Assembly: GCA_003194525.1 (NCBI GenBank)
Contig: NBIV01000038.1
Span: forward strand, 1-64,000
Source: Gracilariopsis chorda
Lineage: Eukaryota; Rhodophyta; Florideophyceae; Gracilariales; Gracilariaceae
Reading direction: 5' to 3'
DNA length: 64,000 nucleotides
The notes beneath the pieces were generated by a model that made no database searches, was not told the DNA's origin, and saw only the letters and a list, made by a program, of their open reading frames with translations. Position numbers and translations under genes: made by a program. Shown here piece after piece: positions 19,749 to 29,811 of this stretch. Each line of letters opens with the position of its first letter. Positions within the stretch are counted from its first letter, which is position 1.

Positions 19749-20265
19749 GGTGAAGGCGGCGGTGTTGCGTCGACGGACGGGCGCGAAGAGGACGGTGAGT
19801 TTAAGGAGCGGCGAGGAAGGGGAAGCTTATTGATTTGCTGGACCATAAAAGCCGGTCACCGTCAGCGCAGTTGCACCAGAAGTGCACTTGCAACGTGGCA
19901 CGCGTGGCCACCTGGCCATTATTGACACGTTGGAAGACTTAATGGGTCACGGCGATCAATGCCGTGTGTGCTCTAATGCGCTTCGGTGCGGTAGCGCGGA
20001 CGTAGTGCGTCGTCGGGTGATGACAGATAAGAGATATGAAGGTTAGACGGCGGAGCATGTCTTGCGCAGAGGTGCACCACGCGCCTCATCGCTGCTCTAA
20101 GCGCTTTAACTGGAAGCGTCGTAGTGATCTCCTCTCACTAAGCCATACCTTCCCGCCTTGAAAGCCGGTTCCGCTTCTGTCGCTTTCACATTTCTAGCAC
20201 ACAAAGTCAACAGCATCACACCTCGCGAACCGTCTTCAACTTGTCCAAACGCACGTCTGTCAGCG
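19749..20265. promoter_or_regulatory. Divergent intergenic region between the SEY1-like and Sel1 genes
   Basis: 517 bp between two divergent ATGs, so it must hold both promoters unless these lie in leaders. No TATA box or clear operator was seen. Confidence 0.5.
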
Positions 20266-23200
20266 ATGAACATTGAACAGCTGTCAAACTCGTGGTGGTT
20301 TGTTATACTCGCCTACGTCGCCGCGTTCGCACCCTGGACCGCCATATCCAACACAGATTTCATAACATCCACATGGCGCACCGTTCACACCACCCGTCGC
20401 GCCGCCAAACGCAACCTGTTTTGGACGCTTGTGCCAGCCGCCTATGTCATTCTGTACAGTGTTGTAAAAGGAATGGTTGCAGATTATGCTGAGATGTGTG
20501 CCGCTATTATCGCAACTGTGTTTGCATTATTGTTGTCTTGTCGCACTGTTTGGGCGCTCTGGCAGTTGAACCAGTTCTGTTCTTGGGCCGAACGATGCAT
20601 TCTTGCTTTGGATGCTGTTGGAATTCGCTATCACTTTGGTGGCACTGGAGCTGTGGGCTCGACGCATCGTTGTGCTAGGGATGTTGTGGAAATGATGCTC
20701 ATTAATGAAAAGGTTGTCGATAATCAAATTATGCATGGAGACGTTCATTGTTACTTGACCTATGGCAGTAAGCAGTTGCTACGCAGCCGCGATCATGATT
20801 TTGATATTCTCGGTCCGCTTTATGTGGCTGCACGATGGATTGTGGTCATTGGTGCCATGTTGTTTGATTGCATCATGATGCTGTTCGGTCGAAGAACACC
20901 GAACAAGCTGAAACAAGTACCTGTTGAACCGGTTGAAGTCTGGATACATTGGGCATGTACTTTTGCATCGCAGGGCTTGCAACAATGGATCTCACAATTT
21001 GATGTCGCGCTTTGTCCGGCACACGACCCCTTTGAATCCGGCAAACCCGCTATGCAAAGTATGTGTGACCGCGGACAATACTTCGGCGCTCAGGTTGTTG
21101 CATCGGCTTGCATGCACTTGTGGCGAGAGGTTGGACATCAACAGGGTGTCAGTCCGATGTTATGGAGTTGTTGGGATGGCGATTCGGATATCTGTGATGG
21201 GCGCGTTGTCAAGCAGGAGCTTTTCAAAGCCGCCATTGCAAGTGGCGAATGTCTACCTTTCGCAAGCGCGCATGTTCATCAATTGGATGCGACGTCAAAG
21301 CGTCGTGATGGCCAAGTTGAATATGGATATGAGGCGTACCGGCATGTACTGGAATACTTCGTTTCTGAGCTGCCTGTTAGATCAACTTGCGTGCAGGAGA
21401 TGCGTAGGTTTGACGTTGACATGCTCGAGTGGCTCACCATTATACTCCACTTGGGAATGGCATCTCAAAAACTACAACGCGAAAGTGATGAAACTGATAC
21501 AGCGAACCAACTTGTGGGAACACAGGAACGTGGCGGTAGAAAAGCATCTCATAGCCCCCGATCTCGTTTGAGCATGGCCCATGATGAACCTGTGGCAAAA
21601 CGAAGTGAAGAGGCTGTCCGAATACTGGGAAGGCAGGTGGGTATGGGCACTGCTAAAACACAAGCGATCTCGCTCGCCGCTAGTGCGTTTCCAATCATGA
21701 ATGGGGCTGTGTCTTTGCTCTCCGAAGGAAACCGCCTTGTGACAAAGGTCGGAGAGCTTGTTGATGTCTGGATGTCTTTGGTGTGCGGGGACCAGCTGGA
21801 CTTTCTGACTGAGAATATAAACGCCGATTGGAAGACGATATGTTTAGGAGAGCAAGTCGAAAAGAACAGCCAACCTGAGGGCAAGAAGAAGGAAGGGTCA
21901 TACTCACTGCGGCATGTTCACAAGCAAGTGGAGAAGAGACGGTTGGAAGAAAGAATTGCAGACTCCAGCCATCGCTACGGGTATCTGGACCATTTTATCA
22001 CCTTCATGGGGTACCGCATGGAAATAGTACGATCTGTCATCGCTCATTGGGTGAAAAGGAATCCTGGTAAGCGCGGGGATGACTTCTTCAATCCGCTGAG
22101 TAAGCGTCTCACGGACACCACGTGCGTCTCCACTGAGATAGGTCGTGATTTGATGTCCATTCTCAGATCGAAGGTGGATGGCGACCCCTTGCGGAGACGG
22201 GCTGTTCAGTGCCGAATGATTTGGGAGCTGCAAACCTCTTTGGAAAAGATGATATTGTCGTTCGCAGAGTCCAGGGAAACTGCGGCGTGCCATAATGTTA
22301 TCAATTCAACTGCGATCTTGATGGTATTGTCTTTTCCTGGTTTAGCTGTGCATCGAGTTGCGAAGGATCCGGTCTCTAGCATGAAGGATGACGATGGCAG
22401 TTTCCGTATCAGACTGGGAGAGATAGGTGAAGAAGACACACAAGGCGAGAAGAGCAATGTCCCTGTGGGCAAAGAAGTAGAAGGCGTGAGCGTTATTATT
22501 GTACCAATTTGTGGACCGCAGATCTTGAGCATAACGTTGGATGTCGACAAGACTGGCAGCTGCAGCGTATGGATGAAGAGTGCAGAAGGTGAATTCAAGT
22601 GGCAATGGTGGAGGGATGCGTTCATGGGTCGTGTGGAAGGGCTGAAGGAATGGCAAAAGGAACTTGGAATCGGGTATGTAGATGTTGAGAACGAACCTGA
22701 AGATGAACTGAAAACCGCAATGGTGGAGATGACTACACCTATGAATAGTACGCTAAGCGTGTGGAGAGAGTGGACGCCATTCCGAACAGGGTTCTGTAGA
22801 TTTGAGCTGGAGAGTGAGGGGTTGCTTAAGGCATCATATGTGGTCGGATATAAAACGCCCACTGTATCTGACGACAAGTGCTTCTCATACGTAATCGGTC
22901 GCTTGCCCGTGCGGAGGATCAAAGTGGTGAGATATGATGAAGCGGACGACTACGTATTGAAGCATTCGTGCCTTTTCGTGCAAGAAACCTTACGATCAAG
23001 AACTCGAACACAAATATGCGGTCAGGACAATGTTGCCGGAGGCAACAACCAATCTGCAGAGAATGCTGCAAGTAAGTTGATGGACCTGGCGAAAAGGGTT
23101 GATGCACCTCGGGCATTGATGCTCTACGAAACAGCGGCGATACAATACGGACGTCGTGACGCACTGAAACGAAGTCTTGAGATTCTAGTGGGAGGGGGGC

Positions 23201-24666
23201 AGCTGCATGAAAAAGACTGTGCGCGGGCTTCTAGTCTGCTGCGGAGTTTCGTAGGAGCCATGGTATCCACCAAAGGTGAGAGAGTAAAGATGGTTGGAAG
23301 GGAGAAAGACTTTATCTCGAATGTTGTTTTTCCCTACTGTGAGAGGGTTCTGAGGCTCGCGCGTAGCAGGGATGTGATTCTAGAAGAGGCGGCCGTGGTT
23401 CTGAACACGTGCTTGGGGTGTGATCCTGATAGCTATGGAACGCAAGGAATGCTGTTGATGAACTTGCTCGTTTGTTTGTGCCATGGTCTCGATATGGAAG
23501 TAGAAGCACTGTTTGTCAAGTCGGGCGCTGTTGGTTGCATTGAAAGCAGGAAGTCTCCACCGTTTGAGGTGCATGCCAGCAATACAGTTTCCAGTAGGTT
23601 CATGTCTAAGGAGAATCATAATGCGAAGATCGCGCTTCTCGAAAAAGCGATAGCCAGATATGAGAGCAGCATCAGATATCAAGGAGATGTTTCGGGTAAA
23701 AGCTCAGATCACCGATCGTGTTCGGAGTGGTATTATAAGTGTATGACGAGACTTGGGTGGCTGTACTCCGCCGAGTCTGGAGGTGATGCCGGTAATCCCA
23801 GGAGAGCTGAACATCTCTTGACGAGAGCTATAGAAGAAGGGAACGACGTTTATGCAATGATCAATCTTGGGTGGCTGTTGGAAGTTGGGCCGGAGGGCAT
23901 CCAAGCAGATGCGAAGCGAGCTATGGGTCTGTACAAGAGAGCGATTAGGGAAGGTAACCATGTATACGCTATGAACAATCTTGGGGTTCTTCTTCAAAAT
24001 GGCGCTGAAGGTGTTGATGCAGATCCAAAAAGTGCTAAGGAGCTGTACGAAAGAGCGATCGAAGTGGGGAATTATACAAAGGCGATGACAAACTTGGGAA
24101 TGCTGCTGACTTCCGGTGCAGAAGATGTTGAACCAGATCCATTACGAGCGGTCGAGTTGTATGAGAGAGCGATTGAAGAGGGTCGTGATGTTTATGCCAT
24201 GAATAATCTTGCAGTTGTACTTGAAAGTGGCGCAGGTGGAGTTGCGGCTGATCCGAAACGAGCAGTTGAACTGTATGAAATGGCAATTGCAGAAGGAAGA
24301 GATGCGGATGCCATGTACAATTTGGGAATGCTGCTGAGAAAAGGGGCGGAAGGGCTCAACTCAGATGCCATACGTTCCATACAGATACTCTCGCGCGCTG
24401 TGGAAGCTAATGAGGACGTTGACGCGATGATTGCTCTTGCTCATGCATACTGCCAAGGGCTTACTGAAATTGAAGTGGATCCGAAGCGAGCGGAAATACT
24501 TGTACGACGCGCAATATGCAGTGGACGAGGGGTAGAAGATGCGTTTGATTCGTTGCGAGAGCTGTGGAAATGGTTCGCTGAAGGATCGGAGCATGTTGAA
24601 CAGGATGTGACGCTGGCTGAGGAGATCCAGGGTTACGCTGAGCAGTTCGAAATTGAAGTGAATTGA
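20266..24666 (+). CDS. Second giant membrane-anchored Sel1-repeat protein (paralogue)
   Basis: 1466 codons from the ATG at 20266. The frame is open further upstream only from a non-ATG codon; this ATG aligns with the start of the 6066-10766 protein (LSN-WWFVILAYVAAFAPWTA against LSN-VFYIVVLAYIAAFMPWTA). Three or four N-terminal membrane segments, a charged centre with shared blocks such as NLRHVHK/SLRHVHKQVEK and TFMGYRME, and C-terminal Sel1 repeats from about residue 1160 (AKELYERAIEVGN-KAMTNLG). Its repeats are diverged from one another, unlike the homogenised array in the first copy. The pair brackets the deubiquitinase and SEY1-like genes, so the duplication is old and segmental or the copies were separated. 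Function is unknown. Confidence 0.9.
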   Translation: MNIEQLSNSWWFVILAYVAAFAPWTAISNTDFITSTWRTVHTTRRAAKRNLFWTLVPAAYVILYSVVKGMVADYAEMCAAIIATVFALLLSCRTVWALWQLNQFCSWAERCILALDAVGIRYHFGGTGAVGSTHRCARDVVEMMLINEKVVDNQIMHGDVHCYLTYGSKQLLRSRDHDFDILGPLYVAARWIVVIGAMLFDCIMMLFGRRTPNKLKQVPVEPVEVWIHWACTFASQGLQQWISQFDVALCPAHDPFESGKPAMQSMCDRGQYFGAQVVASACMHLWREVGHQQGVSPMLWSCWDGDSDICDGRVVKQELFKAAIASGECLPFASAHVHQLDATSKRRDGQVEYGYEAYRHVLEYFVSELPVRSTCVQEMRRFDVDMLEWLTIILHLGMASQKLQRESDETDTANQLVGTQERGGRKASHSPRSRLSMAHDEPVAKRSEEAVRILGRQVGMGTAKTQAISLAASAFPIMNGAVSLLSEGNRLVTKVGELVDVWMSLVCGDQLDFLTENINADWKTICLGEQVEKNSQPEGKKKEGSYSLRHVHKQVEKRRLEERIADSSHRYGYLDHFITFMGYRMEIVRSVIAHWVKRNPGKRGDDFFNPLSKRLTDTTCVSTEIGRDLMSILRSKVDGDPLRRRAVQCRMIWELQTSLEKMILSFAESRETAACHNVINSTAILMVLSFPGLAVHRVAKDPVSSMKDDDGSFRIRLGEIGEEDTQGEKSNVPVGKEVEGVSVIIVPICGPQILSITLDVDKTGSCSVWMKSAEGEFKWQWWRDAFMGRVEGLKEWQKELGIGYVDVENEPEDELKTAMVEMTTPMNSTLSVWREWTPFRTGFCRFELESEGLLKASYVVGYKTPTVSDDKCFSYVIGRLPVRRIKVVRYDEADDYVLKHSCLFVQETLRSRTRTQICGQDNVAGGNNQSAENAASKLMDLAKRVDAPRALMLYETAAIQYGRRDALKRSLEILVGGGQLHEKDCARASSLLRSFVGAMVSTKGERVKMVGREKDFISNVVFPYCERVLRLARSRDVILEEAAVVLNTCLGCDPDSYGTQGMLLMNLLVCLCHGLDMEVEALFVKSGAVGCIESRKSPPFEVHASNTVSSRFMSKENHNAKIALLEKAIARYESSIRYQGDVSGKSSDHRSCSEWYYKCMTRLGWLYSAESGGDAGNPRRAEHLLTRAIEEGNDVYAMINLGWLLEVGPEGIQADAKRAMGLYKRAIREGNHVYAMNNLGVLLQNGAEGVDADPKSAKELYERAIEVGNYTKAMTNLGMLLTSGAEDVEPDPLRAVELYERAIEEGRDVYAMNNLAVVLESGAGGVAADPKRAVELYEMAIAEGRDADAMYNLGMLLRKGAEGLNSDAIRSIQILSRAVEANEDVDAMIALAHAYCQGLTEIEVDPKRAEILVRRAICSGRGVEDAFDSLRELWKWFAEGSEHVEQDVTLAEEIQGYAEQFEIEVN

Positions 24667-25205
24667 TGGAGCGCCTTGACAACATTACTGGGAGGCGGCG
24701 AAGTACGAGGTCGTATACAAAAACACGTCACTCTTTGGGTAGTGCTCACACGTAAACTCGCCGCTTAGATCATACCTACATTCTGTATGGTATTGGAGAT
24801 GAAGTTTGGCGAGCCTCTATGCATTGCCTCTGCGAACCCGACCTGGGCCGCCCCGCGTAAGCTCGTATCCCTTACCATGCCATCTAATTCGTGACCTGCC
24901 AAAAGGACAACTTCGAGGTTCTTGCCCACTGCTCATCCTTTCTCTCAAGCCACGATACGTGTCTATTCCACAATCTGGTTGTGCGATGTCTTCCACGAAC
25001 TGCACGTCCATTGGTCTCTGGAGACAGCACGATCGAATTACTCTCAAGCGTTGTGGACATTCTGCACGTCAGCACTACCGTTTATCAGGGGGCGAGAATG
25101 CCACCAGTTTATCAACCTCGCTCTTCTTTTCTGCGCTTTTTCGGAACTTCTACCAGTACCTGTTCTACGAGACTTGGCTCCTGCTTGATCTGAGTTGTTG
25201 CTGAG
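24667..25205. other. Intergenic region before the acyltransferase-like gene
   Basis: 539 bp with overlapping short frames on both strands, none conserved or recognisable. It presumably holds the promoter of the gene at 25206. Confidence 0.45.
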
Positions 25206-26438
25206 ATGCCGTCTGTTTTACCGATTCGGTCATGCAATAAGTTGGAAGCATTCTTTGCCACACACAATGTCCGATTCGCCATTGGAACATCCTTTGTACC
25301 CCGTCAAGTACCTAGAGTACAAACAGCTATCGAGAAGGGCGTGCTCTCCCATCCTGCTCTGCAGTACGAACTTGCCGAGAAAGAAACGTCAATAATTCGC
25401 CGGAGAAGTCAGCCTGTGGTCAGTACAGTGGATTTAGATTCACCTCTTGAGGATGCTTTAGAGCGAATCGTGCACAATAAAGATGCCGAGAAGAGAGATG
25501 TGCGGATCTTCCTCCTAACCAGAGGTGGCGAAGGGATCGGACTAGTGTTGGACTTCAACCATGCTCTTTGTGATGCAAAAACGATGCAAGACTTGTTATG
25601 TAGTTTTTACGCATCCCTTGCAGGATCAGAGTTTAAACTCAGAACTATGGAGTACGAGACTGATTGGGTTGTTCTTGTGAAGAGATCGTTAGATTCGCTG
25701 CCAACCAGGGAAGATGATCCCGCGTTCTTACCATTTTCTGAGGCATGTGTGTCATCAACAGATGTATTATGTGGTGACCAAGCGAACACACATATCTCTA
25801 CAAGACCGGCAGATATCAGAGTGGATATCCCACTCGAAACCGTCTTGGCAGTTCGGACAGAGCTGCGGAAGTCGGGTGGAACGTTGACTGGACTATGGGT
25901 GTTCTGTTTACAACAAGCTATCGAGAAGATATATCATGAGAACAACGAAGGTGATGGATGCTGTGTTTCTGTCTCCGTTCTCGTAGATCTTCGGCCATTT
26001 CTCCCCGAAAGCTCATGTCCACCCCAAGCGTTTGGAACTGTCGCTGTATCTCGTGTTGTACGACGGGACGGGGAAAGAATGACAGGTGATGCTGTGAGGC
26101 AAGGTGCCGCTGAAATGAGTGGCGAGGTTCGGCGAAGAGTTGCTCGTGGGGAAGCTCACAGAGCAGCGTTGGCTCTGTGTGAGGGTCGGTTTCAAGAGAG
26201 CGGGCCTGGTGAGGCAACAGTAGAACTATCCAATCATGGGGTGTATAACCTGGGTCGCGGTGGAGAGGTATGGGCTACGCAGCGGAACGACGGTTACAAG
26301 GGCTGCAGTTGTATTTTGTTCAGTGAAAACCATAGTGGGAGAATGAGGATGATTGCTTCATGGGGTGGTCTCAATGAACGGCTTGTTCGACAAGCCGTTC
26401 GGTTTGCCCACGAAGTGTTTGTGATGGCTGCTACGTAA
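25206..26438 (+). CDS. HxxxD-motif acyltransferase-like protein (condensation/alcohol acetyltransferase superfamily)
   Basis: 410 codons, ATG at 25206. The active-site motif is FNHALCDAKTM, giving H119-xxx-D123, the catalytic signature of the CoA-dependent acyltransferase superfamily (BAHD, alcohol/N-acetyltransferases, NRPS condensation domains). The opening LEAFFATHNVRFAIGTSF resembles the first strand and helix of this fold, and the C-terminal half has the expected SVLVDLRPFLPESS and later SNHGVYNLG pattern. It probably transfers an acyl group from CoA to an alcohol or amine; the substrate cannot be told. No transit or signal peptide is evident. The Harbinger transposon begins 64 bp after its stop and may supply or interrupt its 3' UTR. 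Confidence 0.72.
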   Translation: MPSVLPIRSCNKLEAFFATHNVRFAIGTSFVPRQVPRVQTAIEKGVLSHPALQYELAEKETSIIRRRSQPVVSTVDLDSPLEDALERIVHNKDAEKRDVRIFLLTRGGEGIGLVLDFNHALCDAKTMQDLLCSFYASLAGSEFKLRTMEYETDWVVLVKRSLDSLPTREDDPAFLPFSEACVSSTDVLCGDQANTHISTRPADIRVDIPLETVLAVRTELRKSGGTLTGLWVFCLQQAIEKIYHENNEGDGCCVSVSVLVDLRPFLPESSCPPQAFGTVAVSRVVRRDGERMTGDAVRQGAAEMSGEVRRRVARGEAHRAALALCEGRFQESGPGEATVELSNHGVYNLGRGGEVWATQRNDGYKGCSCILFSENHSGRMRMIASWGGLNERLVRQAVRFAHEVFVMAAT

Positions 26439-26502
26439 GCTCTTCTGTTAGAGCAAGACTACCAGTGCGTTTTGTTTTCAAAATAAGCTATAATTTAGCA
26501 CT

Positions 26503-26525
26503 GGGGCGCTCCTGAAAACACAAAT
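26503..26525 (+). repeat. Left terminal inverted repeat of the Harbinger element
   Basis: 23 bp starting GGGGCGCTCCTG, preceded by ACT. Exact reverse complement of 41822-41844. Confidence 0.88.
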
Positions 26526-26865
26526 TTGTGCTGACGTATTTTAGGTGCTTTGTACATAAAATGACCATCATGGCCACGGAAATGCAGTGAAACAAAACGC
26601 AAACCCTCCATCGCCGCAATGTAATATCCAAGAGCTTCGAGTTCTGTGGGGCTTCGTATCAATTCATAATACGTTGCTTACCCGAGGCCTAACGATTATA
26701 CTCCATCCAATGTCACAGGGTATCACACTTCTTATTCTTACCCAACTAAGAAGAAGAAGACTTGTTGATGCTAACAACAAAGGCAACATCCAAAATCGCC
26801 TAAACCAATAAGGTCGCCGGCGAAGAGATCGCCGCATAACCAGAAGAGCTCTACAGTCTCCGACT

Positions 26866-27896
26866 ATGTCTCCGTTTTCATTTCTTTTCATTTCTAGATG
26901 CGAGAGGTCCATGATAACTTTGACAGGCTTTGATTACAAAACGTTTTACTATATTCTCCCAAAGTTCTCTAACATCTATAACAAGTATTCTCCATATGAC
27001 AAAAAAGGTTTTATACTTTTACTTCCCATTCACACAAAAAAAAGGGGGCGTCCTCGTTCCTTGAATGCTGCACAATGTTTGGGCCTCAACTTGGCGTGGA
27101 CGCGTACTAGAGGATCGACGATGGTACTATGCCTACTATTCGGAGTAACGTCGTCTGTATGCTCCCTTTTTTTACGGTTTGGGAGACGATGCTTGCTACA
27201 AATGCTTCATGCTGATTGCAAGGCACAGATTAGGCTTCCGTCGAGCCAGGAAATACAGGTTTTCCAAAGTTTTATTTCCGTGCATTATTCCCTGTTGCCA
27301 GATGTCTATTTTGTCGCCGATGGGGTGAAGCTCTTCTTAGAGCAATGCGGAGATACTGTAATTGAAAAGATGTTCTACAATGGATGGGTTAATGATCATT
27401 TTATTAGTTATTTGTTAGTTTTTGCACCCAATGGTTGCGTAATAGCATTTGCAATCAATGCTCCAGGCGCAATTCATGATAGTACTATCGCAGAGTGGGG
27501 CGGTGTGTAGGGAAAGTCACAGACAATTTTTGGTCTATGCGGGGGTAGATTTGTGGTAGACTCGGTCTAAGGGAAAATATCCGTTCCTGATCAAATACGT
27601 TCAAAATCATTTCACGCGTTCTGACAGTCCTGCGGATATAATTCAGATGAGGCAGGCGACATCTGTACGCCAGTCTGCGGAATGGGCCATGAGGGCTTTC
27701 CAGGGGTCATTTCCGCGAATGAAGGATCGCTTCGTTTACGAAATTAACGGATAGAGGAAGAGGATTATACTCAGCACAATAATGCTATATAATCTGAGGG
27801 CAAGGGTGGTTGGCTTGAACCAGCTTCAAACAACATTTATGTCGTCGTTAAGCGTCAAACCAAATATGTCCCTTTACGATGAGCTGCACCTTTGAG
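26866..27896 (+). pseudogene. Decayed PIF/Harbinger DDE transposase
   Basis: A frame at 26866-27510 carries a RPRSLNAAQCLGL-like helix block, VADGVKLFLEQ (first Asp region) and AFAINAPGAIHDSTIAEWG (second Asp region). After the stop at 27510 the match continues in other frames with a FVVDS fragment, then RQSAEWAMRAFQGSFPR (Glu region), LYNLRARVVGLNQ and a stop at about 27894. This order is that of the DDE_Tnp_4 family. Several frameshifts and stops make it a pseudogene. An N-terminal remnant may lie at about 26700-26820. Confidence 0.8.
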
Positions 27897-27906
27897 GATT
27901 ATATAA

Positions 27907-28749
27907 TCATTTCTTATTGCTATCGACGTTGTCCAAGTCCTGACCGCGAAACATAGAAAGCATCATCATCCTCATAAAGTTGTCCTGACGGCGTCCGTCT
28001 TCTTTTGCCCTTTCACGCTCCTCTTCCCGACGCAGCTTCTCTTCATGACGTTCCTTTTCACGTTCTCGTCGTTCCTCCTCACGTCTCTCCCTGTCCTCCT
28101 CTATCTTTATCATACGCATGCGGTATTCGTCATCTCGTCGACTCTGTTCATGGAGCATGTTCATTCGGTATAGCTCAATTTAATCTTGGTCTGTGGAATG
28201 GCTTTCTCTTTTCCCAGCGTTGGCTCGAGTGTTCCGTTTAAGAACTAAAGGTCTAGGGGTAATTGATTTTGATGGCGGAGTACGTGCTGTCTCCGGCACT
28301 TCAGAGTCTGTAACTCCAATTTGAAAAGGATCTTCCAGAACCCTGTCGAGGCTTTGCCTTTCCTCGTTAACATCTGCATGATCGCAATCGTTTGGTTGAT
28401 ATATTTGCGCTATGGAGTTGACGTGAGTACCCTCTTGCACATCGCTCTCTTGTTCCGTCCCATCACCAAGGTCCGCTCTTTCCTTCATTGCTTCTCTGAT
28501 TGCTTTGGCCTTTTTAACCTCCCGCGGAATGGTCGGATCACCAGTTGGAACCATTTGACGGTGCAAGCTTGAGAACTTACTTTTCAACGAGTCTGCGTTC
28601 CTTTGAGTACTAGGAAACCTAGACGAATGAATTCGTGCTACTGTGTACCACTCCATGGCGCCAATAGGTAGGTGCTCTTCAAGCACATCCAAGAGACTAT
28701 CAACTTCAGTTTTGCTGAATCCATTGCCTCTCCCTGCGGTACTCTTACC
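27907..28749 (-). pseudogene. Myb/SANT-like DNA-binding protein of the Harbinger element, 3' part
   Basis: Read on the minus strand from the LTR border, the frame gives a SANT-like trihelix segment (FSKTEVDSLLDVLEEHLP, later MEWYTVARIHSS and NADSLKSKFSSLHRQM), an acidic linker, a TAA stop at 28180-28182 and, in the same frame, a charged Glu/Arg-rich coiled coil ending at 27907. Such proteins accompany PIF/Harbinger transposases and bind the element ends. The first exon-like part lies at 40339-40748 beyond the inserted copy B; joining at the target duplication keeps the frame. The LTR end supplies an in-frame ATG at 28764, so a 194-residue truncated protein could in principle be made. Confidence 0.78.
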
Positions 28750-29662
28750 TGTAGTGCAATACATTCCCGCGTACGGGCGATGGTGAAACTCATATCTGAG
28801 GTGTACTCGGTGCGAGCGATGAAGCGGGATGCATGAATTTTAGCCCCCGTTTACCGGGCTAATTAGCGGTCGGGTTACTCAGGGTGGTTATGGGAACATT
28901 CATATTTTGTGGTACTTGCCTGGCAAGGGTGGTGGACACGTGGCTACAGCCCCGGCCAGGAGGCCCAAAACGGCTACTTATTTTAGTGTAGTTTAGGGGT
29001 TAATTTTACTTAGGCTAGTGCACTACCTACTGTACTGCACTGAGCTAGTACTTGAGCGTCGGCCGCACGACGGCGAGCTCACCAAGAAAAGAAGAGAGTG
29101 TTCGGCTCTGACTCTATTCGCCATGCGAAGTGTCTAACTCCTCGCGGAGGTACACCGCTTGCCCGGTAGTTTCACCCGACTCGCACCACCGAGGAGACCG
29201 TGCTCGTCGTACCCAGTGGGTTGTGACCACTCGTGGTATTCATTGTTGTCGTGTGACCGCCCGTACAGGCCCTATCTCCGCCCCAGTTTTGGGTATTGAT
29301 ATTACGGACGTGTGTCGTGAGACCGTGAGACCATCTCTTCCCCTCATATCCCCTAACCGCCGCGCGGTGCGTGTTCGTGTGTGTGTATCGGCACCCCCCT
29401 CCGGGGTCTGTTCCCGCTTTCCGCACGCCCCCGTCGGGTGGTCCCTTTCCCTCTTTTGTTCCCCTGCTCGCAGGCTACTTCCGTACCAGCCGTGGTTCCG
29501 ACCCGTTCTAACCCCTAAACCTCCGAGGTACATCCAGGCTCCCGACGGAGTTACACCCGTCATACGGGACACAGAGGGCTCTACCCAGCTGGGCCTACCT
29601 CTCCAAGAGAGCAAGGCTTCAAGCTGCCTTGGGTGCCTTTCCCACACCGGGATTGCACCACA
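28750..29662 (+). repeat. 5' LTR of copy B
   Basis: 913 bp, from TGTAGTGCAATAC to GGATTGCACCACA. The two ends are inverted repeats over 13 bp with two mismatches. It is preceded by TTACC. A frame of about 200 codons at 29130-29759 starts inside it but shows no recognisable protein. Confidence 0.96.
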
Positions 29663-29664
29663 AG

Positions 29665-29680
29665 TGGTCTCCCGACCTAG
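29665..29680 (+). other. Primer binding site of copy B
   Basis: TGGTCTCCCGACCTAG starts two bases after the LTR and is identical to that of copy A. The priming tRNA was not identified. Confidence 0.65.
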
Positions 29681-29811
29681 AACGGGTTTGGCTTTCAATC
29701 CGGCCTGTCGGAAGTCCGCTTCCCCTTTTCTCTTTTATCCCTTTTTGCTCATTCGTTGAGATTCCCAAGCCGTGGGACTGGTGAAGTAAGCCGTGGACGG
29801 CTATCTGCAGT

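Noticed and set aside
20158-20265. N-terminal extension of the second Sel1 protein
   Set aside because: The upstream codon is TTG, the extension has no counterpart in the paralogue, and the ATG at 20266 aligns with the first protein's start.
29130-29759. About 200-codon frame inside the LTR of copy B (also at 39806)
   Set aside because: It lies in the LTR, crosses its border, is Arg/Ser/Pro rich without any recognisable pattern, and is present in both LTRs only because they are copies.
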